Of a stretch of 64,000 nucleotides of DNA, positions 5,915 to 13,921 are shown in pieces. The stretch is from Phaffia rhodozyma (Eukaryota; Basidiomycota; Tremellomycetes; Cystofilobasidiales; Mrakiaceae). A program made the position numbers and the translations under genes. Position 1 is the stretch's first letter. The number at the start of each line of letters is the position of its first letter. The stretch covers positions 1,364,001 to 1,428,000 of the forward strand of contig JACGZH010000008.1 of NCBI GenBank assembly GCA_014706385.1. The letters are read 5' to 3'. Under the pieces are notes generated by a model. The model did not search any database, was not told the DNA's origin, and saw only the letters and a list, made by a program, of their open reading frames with translations.

Positions 5915-5986
5915 TTGCCAAGGCCCGTCTCGATCAGGCGACCTCCGGGTTATGAGCCCGGCGCGCTTCCACTGCGCTACTTGGCA
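5915..5986 (-). tRNA. tRNA-iMet-CAT: Initiator tRNA-Met(CAT)
   Basis: Anticodon arm CCGGG-CTCATAA-CCCGG carries the three G-C pairs typical of initiators, and the T-loop reads ATCGAGA instead of TTCGA, a eukaryotic initiator hallmark. Acceptor TGCCAAG pairs with CTTGGCA. The first pair is T1-A72, reversed from the usual A1-T72 of eukaryotic initiators. No intron; discriminator A; CCCATC motif upstream. Confidence 0.95.
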
Positions 5987-6045
5987 TTGATGGGAGACCA
6001 TGGCTGAGGAGTGTGTATGTGGTGTCGGCCGCAGGTCACGTGCCG

Positions 6046-6126
6046 GTGTCGATGTCAGTGTCGACGTCAGTGTCGATGCCAGTGCCAGCACCAGTGTCAT
6101 TACCAATGCCAGTGTCAATGCCAGTC
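6046..6126. repeat. GTCGATGTCAGT-type 12-bp minisatellite
   Basis: Degenerate 12-bp units (GTGTCGATGTCA, GTGCCAGCACCA, GTGTCAATGCCA) before Ile(AAT). Copy number is nearly constant across the seven units. Confidence 0.75.
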
Positions 6127-6194
6127 ACACCATCGACTGGTGCGACCGACGGTACACCTGGCCATGGTCTGCCGGGTGGGCCTGACAGTCATCG

Positions 6195-6268
6195 GATCGA
6201 TTAGCTCAGTTGGTTAGAGCGTGGTGCTAATAACGCCAAGGTCGCGGGTTCGACCCCCTCATTGATCA
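6195..6268 (+). tRNA. tRNA-Ile-AAT: tRNA-Ile(AAT)
   Basis: Acceptor GATCGAT pairs with ATTGATC; anticodon arm TGGTG-CTAATAA-CGCCA gives AAT; T-arm GCGGG-TTCGACC-CCCTC has one mismatch at 50-64. No intron; discriminator A. A T-run starts just after the gene. Confidence 0.95.
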
Positions 6269-6524
6269 CTTTTTCTTTCTTTTTCTAATTTTCGCCATCT
6301 TTTTTTGCCATCTTTTTTGCACCCCTCCTGTTCTCGACCGTTGCGGTCTGTGTGGCATTGTTGTCGACTGGCACGCTCCATGGTGAGCGATGCAGTGTTG
6401 TGACGGTGTGACGATGTGGTGGTGCGGTGGCGACGATGGGAACGCAGATATACACCCGGCTGTGCTGGACAGTGTCCGACCAGACATGGGCCTATGGTGT
6501 CCTGGCTGGGCTGGGAGGCATCGT

Positions 6525-6611
6525 GCATGCTTGGTGTAGTGGTATCGCGCCATGTTAGGGTCTTTGCGCCTTGTCTCATGGAGGTCCTCAGTTCAATCCT
6601 GGGAGCGTGCC
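6525..6611 (+). tRNA. tRNA-Pro-AGG: tRNA-Pro(AGG) with 15-nt intron
   Basis: Acceptor GCATGCT pairs with AGCGTGC; discriminator C. Anticodon stem CCATG/CATGG, loop TTAGGG then a 15-nt intron and T38. T-arm CTCAG-TTCAATC-CTGGG. With Pro(TGG) and Pro(CGG) it covers all proline codons. Confidence 0.95.
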
Positions 6612-6806
6612 TTTTTCCTTTTCCTTTCGTTCTTTGTTTCCTTTTCCCGAGCGCTTCCTGTCGCTCTTCGTTGTTTTCTGCCACTTTTCACTCACTTTTT
6701 GCCACTCTCCGCCACTTTCTCGGCAGCAGACAAGCGATGTGTGCACCCGGTGGAGACGTCTCTGACGCATGGACAAGGTGTCTGGACACGGATGACAGCC
6801 ATCAAG

Positions 6807-6878
6807 TCCTCAATTGTCTAACGGCTATGATAACCGCCTCTCACGCGGTAGGCCCGGGTTCGACTCCCGGTTGGGGAT
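6807..6878 (+). tRNA. tRNA-Glu-CTC: tRNA-Glu(CTC)
   Basis: Acceptor TCCTCAA pairs with TTGGGGA (T1-A72 as in other eukaryotic Glu tRNAs); anticodon arm ACCGC-CTCTCAC-GCGGT gives CTC; T-arm CCGGG-TTCGACT-CCCGG. The discriminator is T, whereas Glu(TTC) in the same unit has A. Confidence 0.94.
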
Positions 6879-7094
6879 CTCTCTTTTGGTCTTTTCTTTT
6901 GCTCTCGTTTCTTTTTTCTTTTTTTCCTTGTCCTTCTTTCCTTTCGTCTTGTTTTTGTATGTCCGTTCTGACCACTGGTATCAGCGCTGGTGTGTGCCTG
7001 CGGGTACTGTGTGGTTGAATGCACGGTATGGGGTGCATGCACCGGCCAGCTGTCCAGCCACCTGGCGAGCGGACAAGGCTGACATCCAACCGAC

Positions 7095-7166
7095 TCTTGG
7101 ATGGTCTAACGGTTATGATTTCCGCCTGTCACGCGGGAGACCGGGGTTCGACTCCCCGTCCGGGAG
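7095..7166 (+). tRNA. tRNA-Asp-GTC: tRNA-Asp(GTC)
   Basis: Acceptor TCTTGGA pairs with TCCGGGA; discriminator G, the aspartate identity base. Anticodon arm TCCGC-CTGTCAC-GCGGG gives GTC; T-arm CGGGG-TTCGACT-CCCCG. No intron. A T-run follows three bases after. Confidence 0.96.
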
Positions 7167-7544
7167 CACTTTTTGCCTTTTGCTCCTCTCTTTTGTACTT
7201 GCATTTGTACTTGCATTTGTACTTGCATTTGTACTTGCATTTGCATTTGCATCTGTTCTTTCCATTCTCTTTTGCTGTACAGCTGTATGGTTGTCTTGCT
7301 TTGTTGTGTTTGTCCGTCGACGGCCATCGATCGTTATCTTTTTTTTCTTTGGTCTGTATGTCTCCTTCTTTTTCTCTTTCTTTTTCTTTTGCTCTCTTTG
7401 ACGGCGCATGTTTGGCAGCACACGCTCCGAAAGACGCACCGAGCACAGCACAGCACGCCGACACGTGTGCGCTGGGCAGACCAACTGGCTGGATGGCTGT
7501 TGAGCACAGGCTATGGGCAGTCGATCGGCAGACCGAGACCATAC
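7167..7544. other. 378-bp spacer without a gene
   Basis: Contains the TTGTACTTGCAT minisatellite (7193-7253), a pyrimidine-rich run near 7340-7400 and a CACAGCACAGCA stretch near 7443. No tRNA signature or known RNA gene was found on either strand. Confidence 0.7.
7193..7253. repeat. TTGTACTTGCAT minisatellite
   Basis: Four 12-bp TTGTACTTGCAT units then TTGCAT hexamers in copies 1-3. Copies 4-6 have two 12-bp units and more hexamers, a clear marker of type B. Confidence 0.85.
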
Positions 7545-7628
7545 GCTGTCTTAATCAAGTGGTCTACGATGAGAGGATTAGAAATCTCTTCCTCTTTGAG
7601 GGCGCAGGTTCGAATCCTGCAGACAGCT
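7545..7628 (+). tRNA. tRNA-Ser-AGA: tRNA-Ser(AGA), one base longer in this copy
   Basis: Class II tRNA. Acceptor GCTGTCT pairs perfectly with AGACAGC. In copies 2-6 the anticodon arm is AGAGA-TTAGAAA-TCTCT, giving AGA; copy 1 has an extra G in the 5' stem strand. Variable arm TCCTC/GAGGG; T-arm GCAGG-TTCGAAT-CCTGC. The base after position 72 is T, not the G usual for serine. No intron. Confidence 0.9.
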
Positions 7629-7856
7629 TTCTTTTGCACCCTGTACTTTGCCACCGTGGCCTTTGCTCTTTTTGCTTTTTTTTTTTCTCCTTCTTCTTCT
7701 CTTCTATGCCTTTGCCTATGTGTGTCTATGGTTGTCGTTCATGTATGCATAGTACGCACACACCGGGCAGCCAGCCCCCCAAAAAAAAAAGACGGCCACA
7801 CCATCGAAGCCATCCTCACTGACACACAGAGCGAGGACCGGAAAAAAAAAAAGGGA

Positions 7857-7942
7857 TGCCGTCAGCCTGAATCGAACAGGCGACCTTATGATTGCGGACA
7901 GATGTCTTCAGTCATACGCTCCACCAATTGAGCTATGACGGC
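7857..7942 (-). tRNA. tRNA-Phe-GAA: tRNA-Phe(GAA) with 13-nt intron
   Basis: Acceptor GCCGTCA pairs perfectly with TGACGGC; anticodon stem TATGA/TCATA; loop CTGAAG then a 13-nt intron and A38. T-arm GCCTG-TTCGATT-CAGGC; discriminator A. The minus-strand T-run after the gene is 8-10 bases long. Confidence 0.95.
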
Positions 7943-8138
7943 CGGTGACAGTCAGCGCCGTCCATCAGGCCATGGCCCGTCTGGGTGGCTGTCGGGCCGT
8001 CGGACCACTCAGCTGGCACTCACTCGGTCGGTCTCCAGCCGGGTCGGTGTGTGTGCTGACGCGGCAGGCAAAACATGCTGGGCACTGACCGTCAGCGTGT
8101 GCTGTCTGAGTGCTCGGACACAGCAGGCGACCATCCCA

Positions 8139-8211
8139 TGCCCTGTAGCTCAGTTGGTAGAGCGTGGAGCTGTTAACTCCAAGGTCTACGGTTCGAGCCC
8201 GTACGGGGCAG
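8139..8211 (+). tRNA. tRNA-Asn-GTT: tRNA-Asn(GTT)
   Basis: Acceptor TGCCCTG pairs with CGGGGCA; discriminator G; anticodon arm TGGAG-CTGTTAA-CTCCA gives GTT; T-arm TACGG-TTCGAGC-CCGTA. No intron. Downstream TTTTTGTCGTC is single in type A and repeated in type B copies. Confidence 0.95.
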
Positions 8212-8374
8212 TCTTTTTGTCGTCTTTTTGTCTCCTCATTTTTTTTCCCTCTCCCTTTCCTGTGCAGTACTTCCCCTCTCGTCTTCTGCCGTCCATGAGG
8301 TGTGCGTGTTCTTGGTATGTTCTTGCGATGGACATCATCCATCTTCCACCAGCATGCTCGGCCGGCAAGAAAAA

Positions 8375-8447
8375 AGGAGTCACCCGGGATTGAACCAGGG
8401 ACCTGCTGGGTTGCAACCAGCCGCAACTACCGCTGTGCTATAACTCC
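8375..8447 (-). tRNA. tRNA-Cys-GCA: tRNA-Cys(GCA)
   Basis: Acceptor GGAGTTA pairs with TGACTCC; discriminator T, the cysteine identity base. Anticodon arm GCTGG-TTGCAAC-CCAGC gives GCA; T-arm CCTGG-TTCAATC-CCGGG. No intron. Confidence 0.95.
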
Positions 8448-8639
8448 GTATGAGGCTGCCGCGCCATCGGACAGATCATCCACAGGCACGCTTGCACACA
8501 TGCACACAGCACAGTGGCAGCCGCTTTGTCGTCCTGCGATCGAGTAGTGGCAGCTGTGGACGCAACATCGCCCGGTGCGACCAGGCCGGCGTCACAGATG
8601 CTGCATCTGCACAGAGAAAACAAAAGGAACAAAGGAGCA

Positions 8640-8715
8640 GAAAAAAAGAACAAGAAAAAAGAGCAAGAAAAAAGAGCAAGAAAAAAGAGCAAAAAGAACA
8701 AAAAGAACAAAAAGA
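8640..8715. repeat. AAGAAAAAAGAGC repeat
   Basis: Purine-rich repeats of AAGAAAAAAGAGC and AAAAAGAAC upstream on the plus strand of Val(AAC), which means T-rich downstream of that minus-strand gene. Unit number and A-run length vary in every copy. Confidence 0.8.
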
Positions 8716-8716
8716 G

Positions 8717-8788
8717 TAGTCGCACCCAGAGTCGAACTGGGGTCGTGAGTGTGTTAGACTCAAGTGATAACCGTTACACCATGCAACT
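8717..8788 (-). tRNA. tRNA-Val-AAC: tRNA-Val(AAC)
   Basis: Acceptor AGTTGCA pairs with TGCGACT; anticodon arm TGAGT-CTAACAC-ACTCA gives AAC; T-arm CCCAG-TTCGACT-CTGGG; discriminator A. No intron. TCATC motif upstream. Confidence 0.95.
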
Positions 8789-8980
8789 CTGATGACTGCC
8801 GGTCTCTGCCCAGTATCCTACTCATCGACCAGGCACCGCTCGCTCCGCCGTCTGCCCGCCCGCCGCTGTGTGTCCATCGGTCGGCCGGCCCATCAGCCCG
8901 ATCGTGCGACACCGGGACCATGCCTGCCGACAAGCTGGCCCTCAGACGAGGCAGCCCGGGGAGAAAAACAAAAAGGATCG

Positions 8981-9053
8981 TTCCCCATCCGGGAGTCGAA
9001 CCCGGGTCCTCAGCGTGAAAAGCTGATATCGTAAACCGTTTGACCAATGAGGA
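8981..9053 (-). tRNA. tRNA-Glu-TTC: tRNA-Glu(TTC)
   Basis: Acceptor TCCTCAT pairs with ATGGGGA; anticodon arm TCAGC-TTTTCAC-GCTGA gives TTC; T-arm CCGGG-TTCGACT-CCCGG; discriminator A. No intron. Shares its T-arm and most of the acceptor with Glu(CTC). Confidence 0.95.
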
Positions 9054-9080
9054 CTAGTACAAGCACGCCGAATCGGTCGA

Positions 9081-9120
9081 GTCGTCTGCAGTCGTCTGCA
9101 GTCGTGCGCAGTCGTGTGCA
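9081..9120. repeat. GTCGTCTGCA decamer repeat
   Basis: Four 10-bp units (GTCGTCTGCA twice, then GTCGTGCGCA and GTCGTGTGCA); the same in all full copies. Confidence 0.85.
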
Positions 9121-9193
9121 GCCTGCTCCGTCGTGCGGTAGGCTGTGAGCGGGTGGCCGCCGGTCAGCATGCTTCCGACCGGACGGCAAAAAG

Positions 9194-9266
9194 TGGACCC
9201 AGCAGGGATTGAAACCCGCGGCCTTTCGCATGCAAAGCGAATGTGATACCACTACACCATAAGCCC
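9194..9266 (-). tRNA. tRNA-Ala-TGC: tRNA-Ala(TGC)
   Basis: Acceptor GGGCTTA pairs with TGGGTCC and again has G3-T70, the alanine identity pair. Anticodon arm TTCGC-TTTGCAT-GCGAA gives TGC; T-arm GCGGG-TTCAATC-CCTGC; discriminator A. Copy 1 has one extra base in the T-loop compared with copies 2 and 3. Confidence 0.92.
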
Positions 9267-9307
9267 GTGTGGGATGGAGGCGTGGTGTGTCGGCCGGTGG
9301 GGCGAAG

Positions 9308-9333
9308 TGCGGTGAGGTGCGGCGAGGTGAGGT
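9308..9333. repeat. GCGGTGAGGT repeat
   Basis: Two to three units in copies 1-3; expanded to six or more GCGGT(GA/AA)GGT units in copies 4-6. Confidence 0.8.
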
Positions 9334-9405
9334 CTGGTATGATGCTATCAGAAACAGAGTCTTGGTTGCAAAACCACACGGAACCTCTCGGCGGGGGGCA
9401 AAAGA

Positions 9406-9487
9406 TGAACAGAGGGGGATTCGAACCCCCGCATCTTGCGATATCAGAACTTGAGTCTGACGCCTTAGACCGCTCGGCCATCTGTCC
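9406..9487 (-). tRNA. tRNA-Leu-CAA: tRNA-Leu(CAA)
   Basis: Class II tRNA. Acceptor GGACAGA pairs with TCTGTTC; anticodon arm TCAGA-CTCAAGT-TCTGA gives CAA; T-arm GGGGG-TTCGAAT-CCCCC; discriminator A. It has no intron, although Leu(CAA) is intron-bearing in many eukaryotes and the other two Leu genes here have one. Confidence 0.95.
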
Positions 9488-9514
9488 GGATGGGGTGCGT
9501 GAGGTGTGTGTGGG

Positions 9515-9537
9515 TGCGGGAGTGTGCGGGAGTGTGG
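9515..9537. repeat. GCGGGAGTGT decamer repeat
   Basis: Two units in copies 1-3 and four in copies 4-6, at the junction to the next array unit. Confidence 0.85.
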
Positions 9538-9576
9538 GCCGGGTAGAGCGAGTGCACCCTGCCCGGGCACACACAC

Positions 9577-9662
9577 GCCCCGTTGGCAGAATGGTAACGC
9601 GTCTCCTTCCTACTGTCTGGTGAGAGAGGTGAAGATTCTGGGTTCAATCCCCAGGCGGGGTT
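9577..9662 (+). tRNA. tRNA-Arg-CCT: tRNA-Arg(CCT), copy 2
   Basis: Counterpart of 15-100; same length and anticodon. Confidence 0.92.
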
Positions 9663-9893
9663 TCTCTTTTTTGCGGCGGGCGTGGTTGGGGTGTGGTTGG
9701 GGCGTGGTTGGGGTGTGAGTGGGGCGTGGTTGGGGTGTGAGTGGGTGTGAGTGGGGTGTGAGTGAGAATGTGAGTGAGAAGGTGGGTGAGAATGTGGGTG
9801 TACACGTGAGACGCTTGGTATGCTGGCGGGCTGTAGAGTGTGGACTGTATGCGCAGGGTATAGGACTGATGTATTGTGGACCCTCCCATCAAC

Positions 9894-9965
9894 GGGATGT
9901 TCGTATAATGGTTATTATTCCAGATTTCCATTCTGGAGACAGGTGTTCGATTCACCTACATCTCA
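9894..9965 (+). tRNA. tRNA-Gly-TCC: tRNA-Gly(TCC), copy 2
   Basis: Counterpart of 333-404; same length. Confidence 0.94.
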
Positions 9966-10136
9966 TTTTTGTCATTTTTTTTTTGTGCGCGTGGCGGGGG
10001 GCGGAGGCGGTTGGCAGTACAAGACACTGTGCGGACGGCGGCAAGACTCTGAGGCACACGACCGGGGCGTGGGAGGGGCTAGTTGGGTGGGCGGCGTTGG
10101 TGTCTAGGGGTACGGGCCGGGCTGGGGACTATAACC

Positions 10137-10230
10137 GCCCTGTTAGCTCAATCGGTAGAGCGTCAGACTCTTACCCAGTCTCTTGACAGTTGGCATCTGA
10201 AGGCTGGGGGTTCGACCCCCCCATGGGGCT
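10137..10230 (+). tRNA. tRNA-Lys-CTT: tRNA-Lys(CTT), copy 2
   Basis: Counterpart of 573-666, with the 21-nt intron. Confidence 0.92.
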
Positions 10231-10449
10231 AGCTTCGTTTTTGTGTGTCGGTGTGATTTTTTGTTTCTGTTTCTGTTTCTGTTTTCGTTCTTTGTGTTTT
10301 TGTTTGCTGGCTTGGTGTGCGCTTGGTGGGCCGTCGACGGTGGAAGGGTGCATGGAGGGTTGAACAGAGGTGAGAGGTGGGTCGGCTGGTGGGTCGCGCG
10401 GGCATGTCTGACGATCTGGGCTGGTAGCACGGACACGACAGACACACAC

Positions 10450-10522
10450 GGGGATTTAGCTCAGTTGGCAGAGCGCAATCTTAGCATGGTTGAGGTCGTG
10501 AGTTCGATTCTTACAATCTCCA
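10450..10522 (+). tRNA. tRNA-Ala-AGC: tRNA-Ala(AGC), copy 2
   Basis: Counterpart of 885-957; same length. Confidence 0.95.
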
Positions 10523-10733
10523 CTTTTTTGTGTCGTTTTTGTGTGTTTTTTTGTGTTTTTTGGTAGTCTTTTTTTTTTTTTCCGCCCGCTGCCTTTTTTG
10601 CACTCTCTTCTTTCGCTCTGCTCCTCTCGGTCATGCTCCGTCCTGCCCACCACATCACCACACCATGTGTTGCACCGAGACAGGCCGGCTGCTGCGAGCA
10701 CACTGGCCGACCGGCCGGACAGGCCTTCATCCA

Positions 10734-10826
10734 GGTGAGGTGGCCGAGTGGTCTAAGGCGCTGTGTTAAGGCTCTTTCTATGCCCCGCAGTCAGTAATGG
10801 CGCGAGTTCGAATCTCGCCCTCATCA
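10734..10826 (+). tRNA. tRNA-Leu-AAG: tRNA-Leu(AAG), copy 2
   Basis: Counterpart of 1167-1259, with the 13-nt intron. Confidence 0.94.
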
Positions 10827-10997
10827 CTTTTTGTCCGGCCGGCACGGGCCGTGCCTCTCGGGTCTGCCTGGCCGGGCTGTGCTCTCAGGTGCGGTGCCAT
10901 GGTAGTATGATGCCACGTTGCAACACTGCCACACCCCCTTGCTGTCTGCCGGTCCGTTTTGGACTGTGGACTGAATGAACAGACCGTACAGCATCCA

Positions 10998-11068
10998 ACA
11001 GCTGTGGTGAAATGGTATCATTGGTGCTTGCCATGCACTAGGCCGGGGTTCGATTCCCCGCGGTTGTA
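10998..11068 (+). tRNA. tRNA-Gly-GCC: tRNA-Gly(GCC), copy 2
   Basis: Counterpart of 1431-1501; same length. Confidence 0.92.
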
Positions 11069-11261
11069 TCCTTTTTTTTTTTCTCGTCCCACACACCGAT
11101 CGGCTCTGTGCTGGCGGGTGCACATCTGCCGATCGTCCGTGTTCGGTCTCGCCGGCTGGTGCGATGATGGTGTGTGCTGCCGTTCGGACGAGCAGTGCGT
11201 CTGTGCCGACACAGGGGCAGGACACGAAGGACGTACCGACGCGCTCGGTGGACACCAACCG

Positions 11262-11334
11262 TCCTTCTTAGCTCAGTTGGTAGAGCGCGACACTAGTAAT
11301 GTCGAGGTCAGTCGTTCAAATCGGCTAGCAGGAA
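11262..11334 (+). tRNA. tRNA-Thr-AGT: tRNA-Thr(AGT), copy 2
   Basis: Counterpart of 1693-1765, same acceptor mismatch. Confidence 0.92.
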
Positions 11335-11533
11335 CATTCTTCTTTTTTTTTATTCTCCGTTCATTTCCGTTCATTTCTTCTCTTCTTTTTCTGTTGTATC
11401 CTTCCCTGTCGCCCCGGCGGGCGTCTGGTCGACGCGTGCTCGTTTAGGGTTCCGCACAAAGCACAGCACCACACCACACCACACACCACAAACGACACCA
11501 CAAACAACACCACAAACGCAGGGAAAGCATGCT

Positions 11534-11632
11534 GGTGAAGTGGCCGAGTGGTCTAAGGCGCTGTGTTTAGGTCTCTCTTCCGAGTCCAGACCGCAGTCAG
11601 TAATGGCGCGAGTTCAAATCTCGTCTTCATCA
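11534..11632 (+). tRNA. tRNA-Leu-TAG: tRNA-Leu(TAG), copy 2
   Basis: Counterpart of 1965-2063, with the 19-nt intron. Confidence 0.94.
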
Positions 11633-11666
11633 TTCCTTTTGTCCCGGCCGGGGGGGCAGGGCAGCT

Positions 11667-11748
11667 GGGGATTTAGGCTAGTTGGTAAACTGGACGCTTC
11701 GCACTGTCGATCATGTGTCATTCCTGGGTTCGATTCCCGGAGTCTCCA
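11667..11748 (+). tRNA. tRNA-Ala-CGC: tRNA-Ala(CGC), copy 2
   Basis: Counterpart of 2099-2180, with the 10-nt intron. Confidence 0.92.
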
Positions 11749-11907
11749 TCTCTTTTTGGTGTGTTTCGGTTTGTGTTTTGTTTTATCTTGGCGTATTTGA
11801 TTTCGTTGCATTTCATATGGCATGTTGTGTGTCGTGTTCTGTGTGTCTTCTCTTGGTCTGCTGCCCACCGGCTTGTGCTCACCGCTCACCGAGCGGCGTC
11901 CATCCAA

Positions 11908-12019
11908 GGCCGTTTGGCGGAGTGGTCTAACGCGGGTAGCCTCGAACGAGTCCCCCTCTGTGGGACGACGCGACAGCTACTCTTCTCTGAAGGCGTAGGT
12001 TCAAATCCTACAGCGGTCG
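11908..12019 (+). tRNA. tRNA-Ser-CGA: tRNA-Ser(CGA), copy 2, two extra bases
   Basis: Counterpart of 2338-2447 but two bases longer: an extra G before the anticodon stem and an extra C inside the intron. Confidence 0.88.
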
Positions 12020-12162
12020 TCCTTTCTCTTTTTTCTTTTTGCCCACTTCCGTTCTCTCTGCCTTCTGTCGCGTCGATCCTTCCTTGCTGTCTGTGTTTGC
12101 TGTCTCCGCATGCTCACACCCCGCCAGGCAGACAGACAGACGGGCTGACGGGCTGCCATCGT

Positions 12163-12256
12163 GCGTGATTGGTGTAGTGGTATCACGCCAAGTTTGGGCA
12201 CACTTTCTGCCGTGCACATCTCTTGGAGGTCTTCGGTTCAATCCCGGAATCGCGCC
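12163..12256 (+). tRNA. tRNA-Pro-TGG: tRNA-Pro(TGG), copy 2
   Basis: Counterpart of 2591-2684, with the 22-nt intron. Confidence 0.94.
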
Positions 12257-12393
12257 TTTTTGTTCGGCCCGTCTGGGCGGGTGGCGTGGTCGGTGTAGGG
12301 TTACTTGCTGTGGTCAGTTGCTGTGTTACTTGCTGTGCTACTCATAGGATTACCCGCCACATAGCGTCCGCTGTTACCCTATGCTGTGTACTC

Positions 12394-12573
12394 TTTTTTT
12401 TTCTTTTTTCTTTTTCCTCTCCCGGTTTTTTCTTTGTCCTCTCCCGTTTTTTCTTTTTTTCCTCTTTTTTTTCCCTCTTTTTTCCCCTCTTTTTCCCTCT
12501 TTTCCCTTCTTTTCCCTCTTTTCCTTTTTTTCTCTGTTTTTCTTCTTTTTTTTACTTTTCTTCTTTTTTTTCT
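12394..12573. repeat. Polypyrimidine tract, copy 2
   Basis: 180 bp of nearly pure T and C, with one pair of Gs and one A interrupting. Confidence 0.85.
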
Positions 12574-12766
12574 GTCAACGATAGATGCATCAATATAGAA
12601 AGAGAAAAAGACATATGGCAGAAAGACCAACAGCATAACAATGGCAACACAGTAAAAACATAGCGAGAACACAACGAGAACCAAGAGACACAACCATGCA
12701 ATGCAATGCACCAGCAACACAGTGTCAACACAACAGAAAGACCAAAACAAAAGAAGGCAAAGATCC

Positions 12767-12864
12767 TCGTAGTCAGACGCCTTACCGCTGGGCCACTCGG
12801 CCAGAGCGAATGGGTGGTGGGACCACTAGACCAAGACGGGGTTCGAACCCGCGATTTTCCTGAT
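12767..12864 (-). tRNA. tRNA-Arg-ACG: Permuted tRNA-Arg(ACG), copy 2
   Basis: Counterpart of 3144-3240 with one extra base in the variable region; both halves, the 25-nt spacer and the flanking complement are kept. Confidence 0.82.
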
Positions 12865-13096
12865 GCATACAAGCTGGCAGCCGGCCATGACGACCGTTCC
12901 ACCATCTTTGCCTTTAGCTTTCGTCTGGTTGTGTGGATGTATGGCCAAGTGGATGTGTGGGCGTTGGCTCTGCTAGGGTTATCCGAGGCGGTGGGCGTCC
13001 GGCCGATCCGTCCGATCGCCCATCGGATATCGGACGTCGGACGTCGGACGTCGAGCCCCGAGTACGGAGCCCGGCGGAGAAAAGGCCGTGTCGATC

Positions 13097-13180
13097 GGTC
13101 GCCTGGTCTAGTGGTATGACGCTTGCTTCACATCTCACCCGGTGCGCAATAGGTCGCCAGTTCGATCCTGGCGGTGACCA
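13097..13180 (+). tRNA. tRNA-Val-CAC: tRNA-Val(CAC), copy 2
   Basis: Counterpart of 3474-3557, with the 12-nt intron. Confidence 0.92.
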
Positions 13181-13399
13181 TGACGTCTTTTTGCCCTCAG
13201 CACACGGCCACGATGGACAGACCGAGAGAAGCCATCGCAAGATAAGATGCATGATAAGATACACAGCCAGCCGACAGAGATGGCAGATAAGATCGACAGA
13301 CACGATCGATCGGCAAGAAAGAAAGAAGATAAGATGGCGATAAAGACAAAAGACAAAAGACAAAAGATACAAGATAAAGCCAGGTCGGCAAAAAGACAA

Positions 13400-13499
13400 G
13401 GCGCGATCCCGGGATTGAACCGAGGACCTCCGTCAGACACGTGTTTCATGCGAGCCAGCAAAGCCCGAAGACGGCGTGATACCACTACACCAATCCCGC
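13400..13499 (-). tRNA. tRNA-Pro-CGG: tRNA-Pro(CGG), copy 2
   Basis: Counterpart of 3778-3877, with the 28-nt intron. Confidence 0.93.
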
Positions 13500-13577
13500 C
13501 AGTGATCGCACAGGCCTGGCCGGTCAGTTTGTCGGTCTCCAGCCGGCCGTCCGTCCGTCCGTCCGGGAGGCAAAAGA

Positions 13578-13675
13578 TACTCCATATGAGGTTCGAACTC
13601 ATGATCCTTGTTAAGCACTAGAGGCACGGACGGCAACCTATAAGAACAATGCGATAACCACTTCGCCAATGGAGT
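13578..13675 (-). tRNA. tRNA-Ile-TAT: tRNA-Ile(TAT), copy 2
   Basis: Counterpart of 3957-4054, with the 25-nt intron. Confidence 0.94.
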
Positions 13676-13838
13676 AAAGGTAAGCGTCGGTGGAAAAAGA
13701 CGAGACAGGACGAGACAGGACGAGACAGGGACGAGAGAAGGCCGCACCGGACGGCACACGCCAGACCGGGCCGAGTCCGACAGAAGACGGCACAGGCGGC
13801 AGGAGGAAGGACGGGAAAAAGAGGGCAAAAAAAAGGAA

Positions 13839-13921
13839 AGGTCCTACTCAGATTCGAACTGGGGATTCGAGAAGGTGAGTCAATCAGAATCTCGCGTGAT
13901 AACCAACTTCACCATAGAACC
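13839..13921 (-). tRNA. tRNA-Gln-CTG: tRNA-Gln(CTG), copy 2
   Basis: Counterpart of 4217-4300, one base shorter; here the D-stem GTG/CAC is intact, so this is probably the functional form. Confidence 0.93.

Larger units (their letters stand above)
1..9562. repeat. tRNA array unit, copy 1 (type A)
   Basis: First full copy of the repeated unit, measured from the sequence just before tRNA-Arg(CCT) to the same point in the next copy. It holds 34 tRNA genes and no other recognisable gene. It is the shortest copy (9562 bp), mainly because its polypyrimidine tract near 2.8 kb is short. Single-base changes against the other copies affect Gln(CTG), Arg(TCG), Ser(AGA) and Ala(TGC). Spacers longer than 300 bp are 2685-3132 and 7167-7544; both are described separately. 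Confidence 0.97.
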
